DNA of 29,768 nucleotides from Kordiimonadaceae bacterium UBA4441 (GCA_002390425.1 DGPL01000058.1:1-29768); one strand, 5' to 3'. Counted from the stretch's first letter, positions 16,030 through 24,584 are shown. Numbers and translations: made by a program. The notes: a model not told the origin generated them from the sequence alone.

Positions 16030-16866
16030 ATGGTGGAAAATCGACAAAAATTTAAAGTTGGCCTTGTGCAAATGACATCTAATGATGTCATTGCTGATAA
16101 TGTTTCAATGGCTGAAACGCTTATCCGTGATGCGGCGTTAAAAGGCGCAGATTTTGTCTTAACCCCTGAAATGACAACACTATTGGATTTTGGCACCAAA
16201 CAGGTGATGGAAAAAATTAGCGTTGAAGAAGATGATACATCGTGGCGTTATTTTGCGTCTCTTGCTAAAGAGCTTGAAATTTGGCTCCTGATTGGATCGA
16301 TTGCCATAAAAAATGGTGATAAGGCTGCCAATAGATGCTTTCTTTTTTCGCCTGAGGGCGAGAAATGCGTAACATATGATAAAATTCATATGTTTGATGT
16401 GGATATCCCAGGGGATAAGGCTTACCGTGAATCAAACGCTTATCAAGCGGGCCAAGAGGCCGTCATTGCTCAATTGCCTTGGGGAAAAGTTGGCTTATCA
16501 ATTTGTTATGACCTTCGCTTTCCCTATTTATACAGGATGCTTTCTAAGGCAGGGGCAACCATGTTAACGGTTCCTTCTGCGTTTACCTATGTTACTGGTA
16601 AAGCGCATTGGCATACATTGCTAAAAGCCAGAGCAATCGAAAATGGAGCCTATGTCTTTGCACCGGCGCAAGTTGGTGAACATAAAAACGGCAGAAAGAC
16701 CTATGGACATTCGCTTGTGATTGACCCATGGGGCGAAGTTGTCTGTGATGGTGGCGATGGGGTTGGTGTCTCAATTGCGGAAATTGATATTGGAAAAGTG
16801 GATGAGGCAAGAAATCGCATTGCTTCTTTGACCCATGATCAAAAAGTTGTTATAAAGAAAACTTAG
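16030..16866 (+). CDS. Carbon-nitrogen hydrolase, Nit1 type (probable deaminated-glutathione amidase)
   Basis: A 278-residue nitrilase-superfamily amidase. The catalytic triad is present: E47 (LTPEMTT), K118 (TYDKIHMFDVD) and C159 (LSICYDLRFP). The sequence YDKIHMFDVDIP and the YDLRFPYLYR segment are typical of the Nit1/NIT group, whose members hydrolyse deaminated glutathione, a side product of transaminases, so metabolite repair is the likely role. Placement directly after a glutaredoxin gene fits a glutathione theme, though this is inference. No clear ribosome site is seen before the ATG at 16030. A short inverted repeat (16010-16022) lies just upstream. The DUF1178 gene follows after 67 bases. 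Confidence 0.88.
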   Translation: MVENRQKFKVGLVQMTSNDVIADNVSMAETLIRDAALKGADFVLTPEMTTLLDFGTKQVMEKISVEEDDTSWRYFASLAKELEIWLLIGSIAIKNGDKAANRCFLFSPEGEKCVTYDKIHMFDVDIPGDKAYRESNAYQAGQEAVIAQLPWGKVGLSICYDLRFPYLYRMLSKAGATMLTVPSAFTYVTGKAHWHTLLKARAIENGAYVFAPAQVGEHKNGRKTYGHSLVIDPWGEVVCDGGDGVGVSIAEIDIGKVDEARNRIASLTHDQKVVIKKT

Positions 16867-16933
16867 TAAAGAGTTGTCTTGAGTTTTAAAGTTGGCCAAA
16901 TTGTATAAGCCATCATAAGTAGTTAGAAATATT

Positions 16934-17440
16934 ATGATTTTATTTGATATCAAATGTAGTGACGGCCATATTTTTGAAGCGTGGTTTCAAAATAATGAAG
17001 CCTATGAGAAACAAGCAGAAGATCATCTGATTGAATGCCCGCTTTGCGGTTGCACAAAAATTTCAAAATCTTTAATGGCCCCAAACATTGCACCGACTCC
17101 TTCGTCTGACAAAGTTGGCTTGGAAGAGCTCAATATCAATGTAGATCAGCAGCGTGTTATGGTGAGCGCGCATTCCCCTGAGGACAGCCAAGTCAGTCCT
17201 GAAGATGTTAAACGTGCTTTAGATCATATGCATAATACGATGGCAAAATTCCGTCGACAGGTTGAAAAGTCGTGCGAATATGTTGGAAACAACTTTGCTG
17301 AAGAAGCCCGTAAAATTCACTATGGGGATAGTGAAAAGCGTGGCATTTATGGCGAGACAACTATTCGTGAGACAGAAGAGCTCATCGAAGAAGGGATCGA
17401 TATCTTGCCTGTCCCGGGCTCTGATAAACTAGATAGCTAG
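16934..17440 (+). CDS. DUF1178 family protein (predicted zinc ribbon)
   Basis: A 168-residue protein of unknown function. The N-terminus has the family pattern: C8 and GHIFEAWF (11-18), then CPLCG (35-39), a likely zinc-ribbon with C8, C35 and C38. The middle (DQQRVMVSAH, EDVKRALDHMHNTM) is helical, and the C-terminal region has NNFAEEARKIHYGDSEKRGIYGE, the most conserved stretch of the family as I remember it, followed by an acidic tail. It lacks a signal peptide or membrane span. It consistently follows the Nit1-type gene in alphaproteobacteria, suggesting a linked role that nobody has shown to my knowledge. The next gene starts 17 bases later. Confidence 0.88.
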   Translation: MILFDIKCSDGHIFEAWFQNNEAYEKQAEDHLIECPLCGCTKISKSLMAPNIAPTPSSDKVGLEELNINVDQQRVMVSAHSPEDSQVSPEDVKRALDHMHNTMAKFRRQVEKSCEYVGNNFAEEARKIHYGDSEKRGIYGETTIRETEELIEEGIDILPVPGSDKLDS

Positions 17441-17457
17441 TCCACTAAGGATCATTT

Positions 17458-18042
17458 ATGAATAATGTTTCCAGTCTTCTCGGTGTAATATTCGCTGGAG
17501 GACAATCGAGGCGCATGGATGGCATTGATAAATACGGAATTTCGGTTGGTGGTAAAACACTTATAAATCATATTTCGGAACGTCTTTCTCCTCAGGTCAC
17601 AAACCTCATCATTAATGCTCAGGATCCGAATATCCTTGAAGGATTTAAAGTTGTGCCTGATCAAGAAAGTCATCTTGGCCCCATTGGCGGTATTTATTCA
17701 GCCCTAAAATATGCCCTGGAAAATGATTATCGAAAAATAGTCACTGTACCTTGCGACACACCATTTATACCGTATGATTTTGTAGAAAAATTATTAGGAA
17801 TTAAAGATAGCTCTTGTGTTATAGCCTGCTCAGGGGGCCGCCTTCATCCAGTTTTGGGGTTATGGGATGTATCGATCATAAATGACGTCAAGACGTCAAT
17901 TGAAAGTGGTGAATATACTTTAATGAAATTGATAAAAAAGTTGGATTATATTGAATGTCGATGGACAGAAAACCCTGATCCATTTTTTAATATTAATACA
18001 CGTGAAGATATAAAAGTCGCCGAAAGTCGTTTTATTTTATAA
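17458..18042 (+). CDS. mobA: Molybdenum cofactor guanylyltransferase
   Basis: Joins GMP from GTP to molybdopterin-Mo, making the bis-MGD cofactor of DMSO-reductase-family enzymes such as formate dehydrogenase. At 194 residues it has normal length. The nucleotide-binding start reads GVIFAGGQSRRMDGIDKYG (9-27), with aspartate where relatives usually have glycine after the RM. LGPIGGIYSAL and the VPCDTPFIP metal-site segment follow. AAGGA at 17447-17451 supports the ATG. Its 3' end overlaps that of fdhD on the other strand by 11 bases. Adjacent fdhD gives the same pathway context, but no molybdoenzyme gene is in this window. Confidence 0.93.
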   Translation: MNNVSSLLGVIFAGGQSRRMDGIDKYGISVGGKTLINHISERLSPQVTNLIINAQDPNILEGFKVVPDQESHLGPIGGIYSALKYALENDYRKIVTVPCDTPFIPYDFVEKLLGIKDSSCVIACSGGRLHPVLGLWDVSIINDVKTSIESGEYTLMKLIKKLDYIECRWTENPDPFFNINTREDIKVAESRFIL

Positions 18043-18832
18043 TTCGATCTGCAATATCACTGACAATATTTAAGCCCTCTTTTCTCGCAAATGCGATAAG
18101 GGCAATACCAGACTGTTCAGCAAGAGAAAAGGCAAGACCCGTAGTCGCAGATACGGCGGCGACGATAGGAATTCCAAATAAAGCACATTTTTGAACCATT
18201 TCAAAGCTACAACGGCTTGTGATAAGTGCAAAACCATTTGAAGGGTCGATATTATTTCTGATTAAATGACCGATTAATTTATCCAGTGCATTATGCCTGC
18301 CGACGTCTTCTCTTATTGCGATAATATGACCCGTATGATCAGCAAAGGCAGCTGCATGAAGGGCGCCGGTTTCTTTATTTAAGTGTTGCTGCGATTTAAG
18401 TGAATTCATCGCGTTATGAATGAGGTTAGCATTGATTTTAAAATCGGAAGTAATTTTCGGCAAGTCCTTGATGGCATGCTCTAATTTATCAACCCCACAA
18501 AGACCGCACCCCGTGCGCCCGGAAAGGGTACGATTATATTTTTCAAGGCGGTAGAAGGCTTGCGCATTTATTTCAATGGCCGCAATTTTTCCTTTTGGTG
18601 CGTCTTTGATTTGCGAATAAATAATATCGCTTTCTTTTTCAATGATACCTTCTGTTAAGCTAAAACCATAAGAAAAATCTACTAAGTCAGATGGCGACGC
18701 CATCATTACGGCAAAGGTGACACAGTTATATTCAAGAACAACCGGAACTTCTTCTGTAAGTGGTCTATCCTCTTTAATCTCGCCACTCGGTGACCATAAG
18801 CGCATAGATTTAAAGTTGACTTTATCGCTCAT
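18032..18832 (-). CDS. fdhD: Formate dehydrogenase sulfurtransferase FdhD
   Basis: Passes sulfur to the bis-MGD molybdenum centre of formate dehydrogenase, needed for its activity; cytoplasmic. The active-site loop is RTGCGLCGVDKL with the CxxC pair, and the family also shows FSYGFSLTEGII, AAAFADHTGHIIAIREDVGRHNALDKL and the C-terminal TSRCSFEMVQK and VSATTGLAFSLAE. I choose the ATG at 18832 (MSDKVNFKSM, 266 residues); a longer frame from 18874 would lie 53 bases inside ubiG and adds atypical residues. It still overlaps the ubiG 3' end by 11 bases, so the two are likely co-translated. The ribosome site is weak. Confidence 0.93.
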   Translation of the reverse strand: MSDKVNFKSMRLWSPSGEIKEDRPLTEEVPVVLEYNCVTFAVMMASPSDLVDFSYGFSLTEGIIEKESDIIYSQIKDAPKGKIAAIEINAQAFYRLEKYNRTLSGRTGCGLCGVDKLEHAIKDLPKITSDFKINANLIHNAMNSLKSQQHLNKETGALHAAAFADHTGHIIAIREDVGRHNALDKLIGHLIRNNIDPSNGFALITSRCSFEMVQKCALFGIPIVAAVSATTGLAFSLAEQSGIALIAFARKEGLNIVSDIADRIIK

Positions 18833-19589
18833 TATTTTTAACCGCGAGTGCAACGTAATTGACAGAAAAATCATTGTTGCTCAATGACCAAGTTCCTCCT
18901 AATGGATTATAAACCATGCCTTGAATGATATTAATTGAAAAACCACTTTTTTTGGCATGCTCACAAAGCTCTGAAGGCTTTAAAAACTTTTGCCAGTCAT
19001 GCGTACCAATCGGCAGCCACCTTAAAATATATTCTGCACCCGCTATGGCCATCACCCAAGATTTCATTGTCCGGTTTAATGTGGAGAGGGTCATACATCC
19101 ATCTTTATTAAGTAGTTTATGGCAAGCATCTAAAAATGAAGCAATATCGGCCACATGTTCAATCACTTCCATATTGAGGATGACATCAAATTTCTCGCCT
19201 TGGTCGGCTAATTCTTCTGCGGTGATATGCCGATAATCAATATTTAATCCCATCTGTTTTGCATGGACACTCGCCGTTTTAATATTCTTTTCTGCCGCGT
19301 CCGCGCCAATTATTTCTGCGCCAAGTCGTGCAATCGGCTCACATAACAGTCCGCCACCACAACCAATATCAAGAATTCTTAAGCCCGCTAGTGGCTTCTC
19401 ATCATTGGGATCTCTCTTAAAGTGGGCGCAAATCTGATCTCTTACAAATGCGATTCGCGTTGGATTTAATTTATGTAATGGTTTAAACGGTCCATTTGGG
19501 TCCCACCACGTTTCAGCCATCGATGAAAAATGTGCAATTTCATCAGGATTAACAGATTTAGCAGTACTTTGGGTATTTTCAGGTGCCAT
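18822..19589 (-). CDS. ubiG: Ubiquinone biosynthesis O-methyltransferase
   Basis: SAM-dependent enzyme performing both O-methylations of ubiquinone synthesis. SAM motif I is ILDIGCGGGLLCEP; the early signature HFSSMAETWWDPNGPFKPLHKLNP is the UbiG hallmark (read in two parts), followed by FDVILNMEVIEHV (motif II) and the late INIIQGMVYNPL. The start at 19589 is fixed by AGAGG five bases upstream and gives 255 residues; a frame from 19625 adds 12 residues without such a site. The ubiG gene diverging from lysC is a common alphaproteobacterial arrangement. fdhD follows in an 11-base overlap. Confidence 0.95.
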   Translation of the reverse strand: MAPENTQSTAKSVNPDEIAHFSSMAETWWDPNGPFKPLHKLNPTRIAFVRDQICAHFKRDPNDEKPLAGLRILDIGCGGGLLCEPIARLGAEIIGADAAEKNIKTASVHAKQMGLNIDYRHITAEELADQGEKFDVILNMEVIEHVADIASFLDACHKLLNKDGCMTLSTLNRTMKSWVMAIAGAEYILRWLPIGTHDWQKFLKPSELCEHAKKSGFSINIIQGMVYNPLGGTWSLSNNDFSVNYVALAVKNNER

Positions 19590-19594
19590 CTTGG

Positions 19595-19599
19595 CCTCT
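19595..19599 (-). promoter_or_regulatory. Ribosome binding site that fixes the ubiG start
   Basis: AGAGG on the minus strand, five bases before the ATG at 19589. The longer reading frame from 19625 has no comparable site, so this decides for the shorter protein. Confidence 0.65.
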
Positions 19600-19623
19600 T
19601 TTGATAAAAAAACGAATAATTGC

Positions 19624-19653
19624 ATAATATATACAAGTCCGCACTTGCTTCAA
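19624..19653 (-). promoter_or_regulatory. Candidate ubiG promoter
   Basis: On the minus strand TTGAAG (19653-19648, 4/6), an 18-base spacer and TATTAT (19629-19624, 5/6). It would give a leader of about 30 bases before ubiG. It lies in the 134-base divergent spacer with lysC, for which I see no equally good promoter. Confidence 0.35.
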
Positions 19654-19723
19654 GCACCTATAAGCATATATGTAAGGCTCAGATTATTTTTTATGAAAAA
19701 CTATAAGTTAAGAGAATTATTTT

Positions 19724-20941
19724 ATGTCGCGAATTGTCATGAAATTTGGCGGAACCTCTGTTGCGGATTTAGATCGAATTCGAAATGTAGCAAACCGTGT
19801 TAAAAAAGAAGTAGACGCCGGAAATCAGGTTTCGGTATTTGTATCCGCAATGGCTGGTACAACGGACCGCTTGGTTGGTTACGTCGAGGGAATATCACCA
19901 ATGCATGATGCCCGTGAATATGACACGGTTGTTTCGGCTGGGGAACAAATAACAGCAGGGCTGCTTGCCATCGCTTTGCAAGACATAGGTGTTCCTGCCC
20001 GTTCATGGCTTGGATGGCAAATCCCAATGAGAACCAACAAGGTTCATAGTGCGGCGCGCATTGAGGATATAGGTACTGAAGAACTTATAAGCCGAATGGA
20101 AGACGGAACTGTTTGTGTAATTGCAGGGTTTCAAGGGATATCAGAAGATAATCGTATTACCACGCTAGGTCGTGGCGGCTCTGACACGTCTGCTGTTGCA
20201 TTAGCGGCGGCGGTAAATGCCGATAGATGTGATATTTATACTGATGTTGAGGGAGTTTATACGACGGATCCGCGAATTGTACCAAAAGCAAGAAAGCTCA
20301 ACAAAATTACATATGAAGAAATGCTCGAAATGGCGTCTCTTGGCGCCAAGGTGCTTCAAACGCGCTCGGTTGCGATGGCGATGAGCCATGGTGTTCGGGT
20401 TCAAGTATTATCAAGTTTTACAAATAAACCAGGAACCATGGTTGTTGATGAGGAAGAAATTGTGGAAAATCAAGTTGTAAGCGGCATCACTTATGCCAAA
20501 AACGAAGCACAAGTGACGATTGTCGGTGTTAAGAATAAACCCGGCATTGCCAGCGATGTATTTACGCTTTTAGCAGACAATAATATTAATGTTGATATGA
20601 TCATTCAAAATGAAACAGAGGACGGTCGTAAGACTGACCTAACATTTACGGTACCTGAAAATGATGTAGAAAAATCACAAGAAGCATTAAAAGCTGCATC
20701 GGATATTGAATTTAACAATGTGATCACGGATGAAAATGTTGTGAAAATTTCTGTTGTTGGTGTTGGTATGCGTTCTCATGCGGGTGTTGCAGCCACTATG
20801 TTTAAAACACTTGCTGATAAAGGCATTAACATTCAAGTGATTTCAACGTCTGAAATCAAAATCAGTGTTCTTATTGATGCTGAATATACTGAACTTGCGG
20901 TTCGGGCTCTTCATACAGCTTATGGACTTGATGTCGAATAA
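19724..20941 (+). CDS. lysC: Aspartate kinase
   Basis: Phosphorylates aspartate, the first step toward lysine, threonine, methionine and diaminopimelate. The kinase domain begins VMKFGGTSVAD (5-15) and contains TLGRGGSDTSAVALAAA and YTDVEGVYTTDPR. The C-terminal third is a pair of ACT domains (VTIVGVKNKPGIASDVF; KISVVGVGMRSHAGVAATMF), so feedback control by lysine and/or threonine is expected. At 405 residues it has the length of the monofunctional class. There is an AT-rich leader; the ribosome site AAGAGAA is moderate. Because DAP is derived from this route, it also serves the cell wall. The next gene follows after 36 bases without a terminator. Confidence 0.96.
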   Translation: MSRIVMKFGGTSVADLDRIRNVANRVKKEVDAGNQVSVFVSAMAGTTDRLVGYVEGISPMHDAREYDTVVSAGEQITAGLLAIALQDIGVPARSWLGWQIPMRTNKVHSAARIEDIGTEELISRMEDGTVCVIAGFQGISEDNRITTLGRGGSDTSAVALAAAVNADRCDIYTDVEGVYTTDPRIVPKARKLNKITYEEMLEMASLGAKVLQTRSVAMAMSHGVRVQVLSSFTNKPGTMVVDEEEIVENQVVSGITYAKNEAQVTIVGVKNKPGIASDVFTLLADNNINVDMIIQNETEDGRKTDLTFTVPENDVEKSQEALKAASDIEFNNVITDENVVKISVVGVGMRSHAGVAATMFKTLADKGINIQVISTSEIKISVLIDAEYTELAVRALHTAYGLDVE

Positions 20942-20977
20942 AATAAAACAATAAGAATAAAAATAAAGGGCGAGAAA

Positions 20978-21985
20978 ATGAACACTGAAGGCTATGATAA
21001 ACTAAAAAAACTATGGAAGCGTGGCACAGACTTTCTTGGTACTGAATATGCGATCATGGGCGGCGCCATGAGCTGGCTATCTGAAAGTAATTTGGTGAGC
21101 GCACTATCAAATGCTGGTGGCTTTGGTGTGATTGCTTGCGGGAGTATGACACCGGACCTTTTATCGGTGGTGATTGAAGAAACACACGCGAAAACTAAAA
21201 AACCTTTTGGCGTTAATTTAATTACCATGCATCCACAAATTGATGAACTTATTGATGTCACTTTGGCCCATAATGTAAAATATGTGGTCTTAGCTGGTGG
21301 TATTCCTTCTGGCGACTCTATTAAAAAGATTAAAGAGGGTGGCGCAAAGGTCATTTGTTTCGCTCCTGCTCTTATTCTGGCTAAAAAATTAATCCGCAGT
21401 GGTGTTGATGCCCTCGTCGTTGAGGGCTCTGAAGCCGGTGGGCATATTGGTCCTGTTTCTACATCTGTATTGGCGCAAGAAATACTTCCGCATATTAGTG
21501 ATGTACCAATTTTCGTTGCTGGCGGCATTGGTCGCGGAGAAGTCATGGCGTCATATTTACAAATGGGTGCTTCAGGAGCACAGCTAGGAACAATGTTTGT
21601 TTGTGCGGAAGAATCAATCGCACATGAAAATTTCAAGAAAATGTTTATGCGCGGGAACGCTAGGGATGCGGTAACATCCGTTCAAATCGATAAACGTTTT
21701 CCGGTAATACCAGTTAGAGCATTAAAAAATTCTGCATCAATTGAATTTATGGACGTACAGCGCGAAGTGATAAATAAATATCAATCTGGCGAACTTGAAA
21801 TGGAAGCGGCCCAACTTGAGATTGAACATTATTGGGCAGGCGCATTGAAAAGGGCCGTTATTGACGGAGACGTGGAAAATGGATCTGTCATGGCAGGACA
21901 AAGCGTCGGAATGGTGAAGAAAATTCAACCTGTTTCAGAAATACTCGAGAATCTGGTACAACAGGCAGCGAATCAACTGGCCTAG
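20978..21985 (+). CDS. FMN-dependent NMO/FabK-like oxidoreductase
   Basis: A 335-residue TIM-barrel flavoprotein of the nitronate monooxygenase / enoyl-ACP reductase II (FabK) superfamily. Family marks: GGAMSWLSESNLVSALSNAGG near the N-terminus, KPFGVNLITMHP, the FMN-phosphate region VEGSEAGGHIGPVS with the conserved histidine, and FVAGGIGRGEVMASYLQMGA. The N-terminus resembles FabK (family pattern GGMAWV), while the long C-terminal part with MAGQSVGMV is found in both groups. Close relatives in alphaproteobacteria are usually named nitronate monooxygenase; the substrate is not known to me. It starts 36 bases after lysC and ends 39 before ptsP, so one operon is likely. AGGG precedes the ATG by about nine bases. 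Confidence 0.82.
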   Translation: MNTEGYDKLKKLWKRGTDFLGTEYAIMGGAMSWLSESNLVSALSNAGGFGVIACGSMTPDLLSVVIEETHAKTKKPFGVNLITMHPQIDELIDVTLAHNVKYVVLAGGIPSGDSIKKIKEGGAKVICFAPALILAKKLIRSGVDALVVEGSEAGGHIGPVSTSVLAQEILPHISDVPIFVAGGIGRGEVMASYLQMGASGAQLGTMFVCAEESIAHENFKKMFMRGNARDAVTSVQIDKRFPVIPVRALKNSASIEFMDVQREVINKYQSGELEMEAAQLEIEHYWAGALKRAVIDGDVENGSVMAGQSVGMVKKIQPVSEILENLVQQAANQLA

Positions 21986-22012
21986 AAATAAAACAAGAGG
22001 AATAGCCAAATC

Positions 22013-22020
22013 AAGGAGGG
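22013..22020 (+). promoter_or_regulatory. Strong ribosome binding site fixing the GTG start of ptsP
   Basis: AAGGAGGG, nearly full complement to the 16S anti-Shine-Dalgarno, four bases before the GTG at 22025. The nearby ATG at 22023 is in another frame and runs straight into TGA, so GTG is the start. Confidence 0.75.
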
Positions 22021-22024
22021 CAAT

Positions 22025-24286
22025 GTGACCCCCACTAAAAACGCACCGCGTCAATTAATGCGGCAGCTACATGAAATTATGGCAAGTGCGGACGATGCGG
22101 AAAAACGTCTGAACAGAGTTGTGCACCTTGTGGCCAGTAATATGGTCGCGGAGGTTTGCTCTGCCTATTTCATTCGTGGAGGAGATATTCTTGAGCTCTT
22201 TGCAACAGAAGGACTTAATGCAGAAGCGGTTCATCAAACACGATTAAGGGTGGGTGAAGGACTGGTTGGGCTGGTTGCTTCTATGGGGACATCATTAAAT
22301 TTAAGTGATGCACAAAGCCATCCAAAATTTGCTTACCGACCAGAAACGGGGGAAGAAATTTATAAATCACTTATGGCCGTTCCTATTCTCAGGGCGGGTC
22401 GTGTGGTTGGTGTATTGGTCGTGCAAAATAAAATTAGTCGTCATTATTCTGAGGAAGAAGAAGAGGCCTTACAAACGGTTGCTATGGTGCTTGCCGAGCT
22501 TGTGGTGAGTGGTGACCTGATCACGTCGCCAGATGAAGATGATGCTTTAGATAAAGCGGCAATTACACGTTACTCGGGTAAAGTCTTTGCTGAAGGCTTA
22601 GCTGAAGGCGTGGCCGTAATGCATGAACCGCGCGCAGAAATTATTCAGCATTTATCGGAAGATTATGATCATCAAAAAGAAAGACTGGCAACGGGCTTTG
22701 ATAATTTAAATAAGCAACTCGATGAAATTATGTCCGCGGAAGATATTATTCATCACGGAGAACATAGAGAAATTCTTGATGTTTATAAATTGTTTGCCCG
22801 CGATAAAGGCTGGCGTATCAAGATTGAGAATGCCATTGAAAGCGGATTAACGGCAGAAGCGGCCGTAGAGAAAATTCAAATCGAAAACCGCTTTAGAATG
22901 ATGAAAACCGATGACCCTTATCTTCGTGAACGCCTTAGCGATCTTGATGATCTGGCCAATAGATTAATTCGACATTTAATGGGTAAAGCCGGTACGGCAG
23001 CAGAAAAAACACTGCCTGATGATGCAATCGTAATTGCCGAAAATATGGGACCCGCAGAATTATTAGATTATGACCGGGATAAATTACAGGCCGTTATCCT
23101 TCAAAATGGCGCTTCTACATCACACGTTGCAATTGTGGCTCGTGCACTTGGTGTTCCAATGATAGGTCAAGTGGATAAAGGTCTTCTTGATATTGATGAA
23201 GGTGTCCGTTTAATTGTTCATGGATTAGACGGTGAAATATTTGTTTCGCCACCTCCTGAGATTTTGGAAAGTTACCGTAATGCGATTGCTGACCGCGCAG
23301 AACTTCTCGCGTCCTACGAAGGCTTAAGAGACAGAAGAGCGGTCACAAAAGACGGCGTTGAAATTGATCTGGTTGTTAATGGCGGCCTTGCTATTGATAT
23401 TGAAGGAATGCATAGGACGGGTGCAAGCGGTGTTGGACTTTTTAGAACTGAATTTCAATTTATGATTAGTGAAACTTTACCACGAATCAAGCCACAAGCA
23501 GAATTTTATAAATCGATTATCGAAGAAGCGAGAGGCAAACCTGTCACTTTTAGAACGCTTGATATAGGTGGTGATAAGGATGTCTCCTTTTTAAAGCGCG
23601 AAAAGGAAGATAACCCTGCGCTTGGCTGGAGGGCCATAAGAATAGCATTAGACCGTCCTGCATTATTAAGATATCAATTGCGCGCTCTTATTACCGCTTC
23701 TGCCGGCACTACTTTGCATGTGATGTTTCCAATGATAACAAATGTTGCAGAGTTTCAAAAGGCGCGCTCAATTCTTGATAAAGAATTAGAACGTCACCGC
23801 ATAAATAATAGGGCCATGCCGTCTGACATTAAAGTTGGAACCATGCTGGAAGTACCAAGTTTGGTTTGGCAGTTAGACCATTTATTGCCTCTGGTTGATT
23901 TTATCTCCATCGGCAGCAACGATCTGATGCAATTCTTTTATGCGGGCGATCGGAACAACCCTAAACTCAATAATCGCTATGACACGATTGCGCCTCCCGC
24001 TTTAAATATGCTGAAATTCATTGTGGAAAAATGCGATCACTATAATGTTCCATTAACGCTTTGTGGCGAAATCGGCGGCAAAGCAATTGGCGCACTGGCC
24101 TTAATTGCACTTGGGTTTCGTCGACTTTCTGTTGCACCGGCCGCCATTGGCCCTGTCAAAATGATGATTCGTAGTCTTGATTTATCAATGGCTGAGCCTT
24201 TTGTTGAAGGATTGCTGAGTCGTTCTGACCATAGCGTTCGAGCAGCCCTTGAGGACTTCGCACGCGCCAATAACATCAAAATTTGA
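22025..24286 (+). CDS. ptsP: Phosphoenolpyruvate-protein phosphotransferase, nitrogen PTS (EI-Ntr)
   Basis: First enzyme of the nitrogen PTS: takes phosphate from PEP on a histidine and passes it to NPr (PtsO), a signalling chain that reports nitrogen state. At 753 residues the domains are: N-terminal GAF, about 15-165 (VAEVCSAYFI, GEGLVGLVA); PEP-utilising N-domain with HPr-binding helices, 180-320; the phosphohistidine domain with STSHVAIVARALG, H367; and the C-terminal PEP-binding barrel with FRTLDIGGDKD, GSNDLMQFFYAGDR and CGE at C680. GTG start with a strong ribosome site. In alphaproteobacteria the EI-Ntr GAF domain is reported to bind glutamine or 2-oxoglutarate-related signals; that is known for relatives, not shown here. 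It lies with lysC, as in related genomes. Confidence 0.96.
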   Translation: MTPTKNAPRQLMRQLHEIMASADDAEKRLNRVVHLVASNMVAEVCSAYFIRGGDILELFATEGLNAEAVHQTRLRVGEGLVGLVASMGTSLNLSDAQSHPKFAYRPETGEEIYKSLMAVPILRAGRVVGVLVVQNKISRHYSEEEEEALQTVAMVLAELVVSGDLITSPDEDDALDKAAITRYSGKVFAEGLAEGVAVMHEPRAEIIQHLSEDYDHQKERLATGFDNLNKQLDEIMSAEDIIHHGEHREILDVYKLFARDKGWRIKIENAIESGLTAEAAVEKIQIENRFRMMKTDDPYLRERLSDLDDLANRLIRHLMGKAGTAAEKTLPDDAIVIAENMGPAELLDYDRDKLQAVILQNGASTSHVAIVARALGVPMIGQVDKGLLDIDEGVRLIVHGLDGEIFVSPPPEILESYRNAIADRAELLASYEGLRDRRAVTKDGVEIDLVVNGGLAIDIEGMHRTGASGVGLFRTEFQFMISETLPRIKPQAEFYKSIIEEARGKPVTFRTLDIGGDKDVSFLKREKEDNPALGWRAIRIALDRPALLRYQLRALITASAGTTLHVMFPMITNVAEFQKARSILDKELERHRINNRAMPSDIKVGTMLEVPSLVWQLDHLLPLVDFISIGSNDLMQFFYAGDRNNPKLNNRYDTIAPPALNMLKFIVEKCDHYNVPLTLCGEIGGKAIGALALIALGFRRLSVAPAAIGPVKMMIRSLDLSMAEPFVEGLLSRSDHSVRAALEDFARANNIKI

Positions 24287-24584
24287 TGATTCAAGGCCAT
24301 TTTTCCCTATATTTACCGTAAGTTGCACTTTTTTGTTGACTCATTGCATTAATATAATGTTGACTTTTATTCCTTGGGGAAATTGTGAGTATTCTGCGTA
24401 AAAAAAGTAATAGTTAGGGCCGTTTAACTAAATAATAATGATTTTTGGTTATGGTTAATACGTTAAGCCGCCGTATCCAAAATTTTTTTACTAATAAATA
24501 AATTTAAATACGACCTAAAAAGCAGATATTACGGCAAATATTACAAAAGAGATGTTTTTGTGATCATGAAGCTGGGGATTAGAA
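24287..24584 (+). other. AT-rich intergenic leader before the RodZ-like gene
   Basis: About 300 bases with no convincing gene. It holds two TTGACT hexamers (24336-24341, 24360-24365), a perfect TATAAT (24353-24358) at a spacing (11) that does not suit either, and a 6-bp inverted repeat TAGTTA/TAACTA (24411-24430) without a U-tract. Two tiny ATG frames exist (24451-24501, 16 codons; 24566-24592, eight codons, overlapping the RodZ-like start), both without a ribosome site. I see no terminator for ptsP. Most likely this is the promoter region of the next gene. Confidence 0.45.

Noticed and set aside
20992..21636. Long open frame of 214 codons on the minus strand opposite the NMO-like gene
   Set aside because: It lies wholly antisense to a gene with clear family motifs, has a low-complexity composition and no recognisable domain.
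24411..24430. Inverted repeat TAGTTA/TAACTA as ptsP terminator
   Set aside because: Only six base pairs, AT-rich, and no run of Ts follows on the plus strand.
24451..24501. 16-codon ORF (MVNTLSRRIQNFFTNK) before the RodZ-like gene
   Set aside because: No ribosome site, very short, AT-rich region; nothing to support it.
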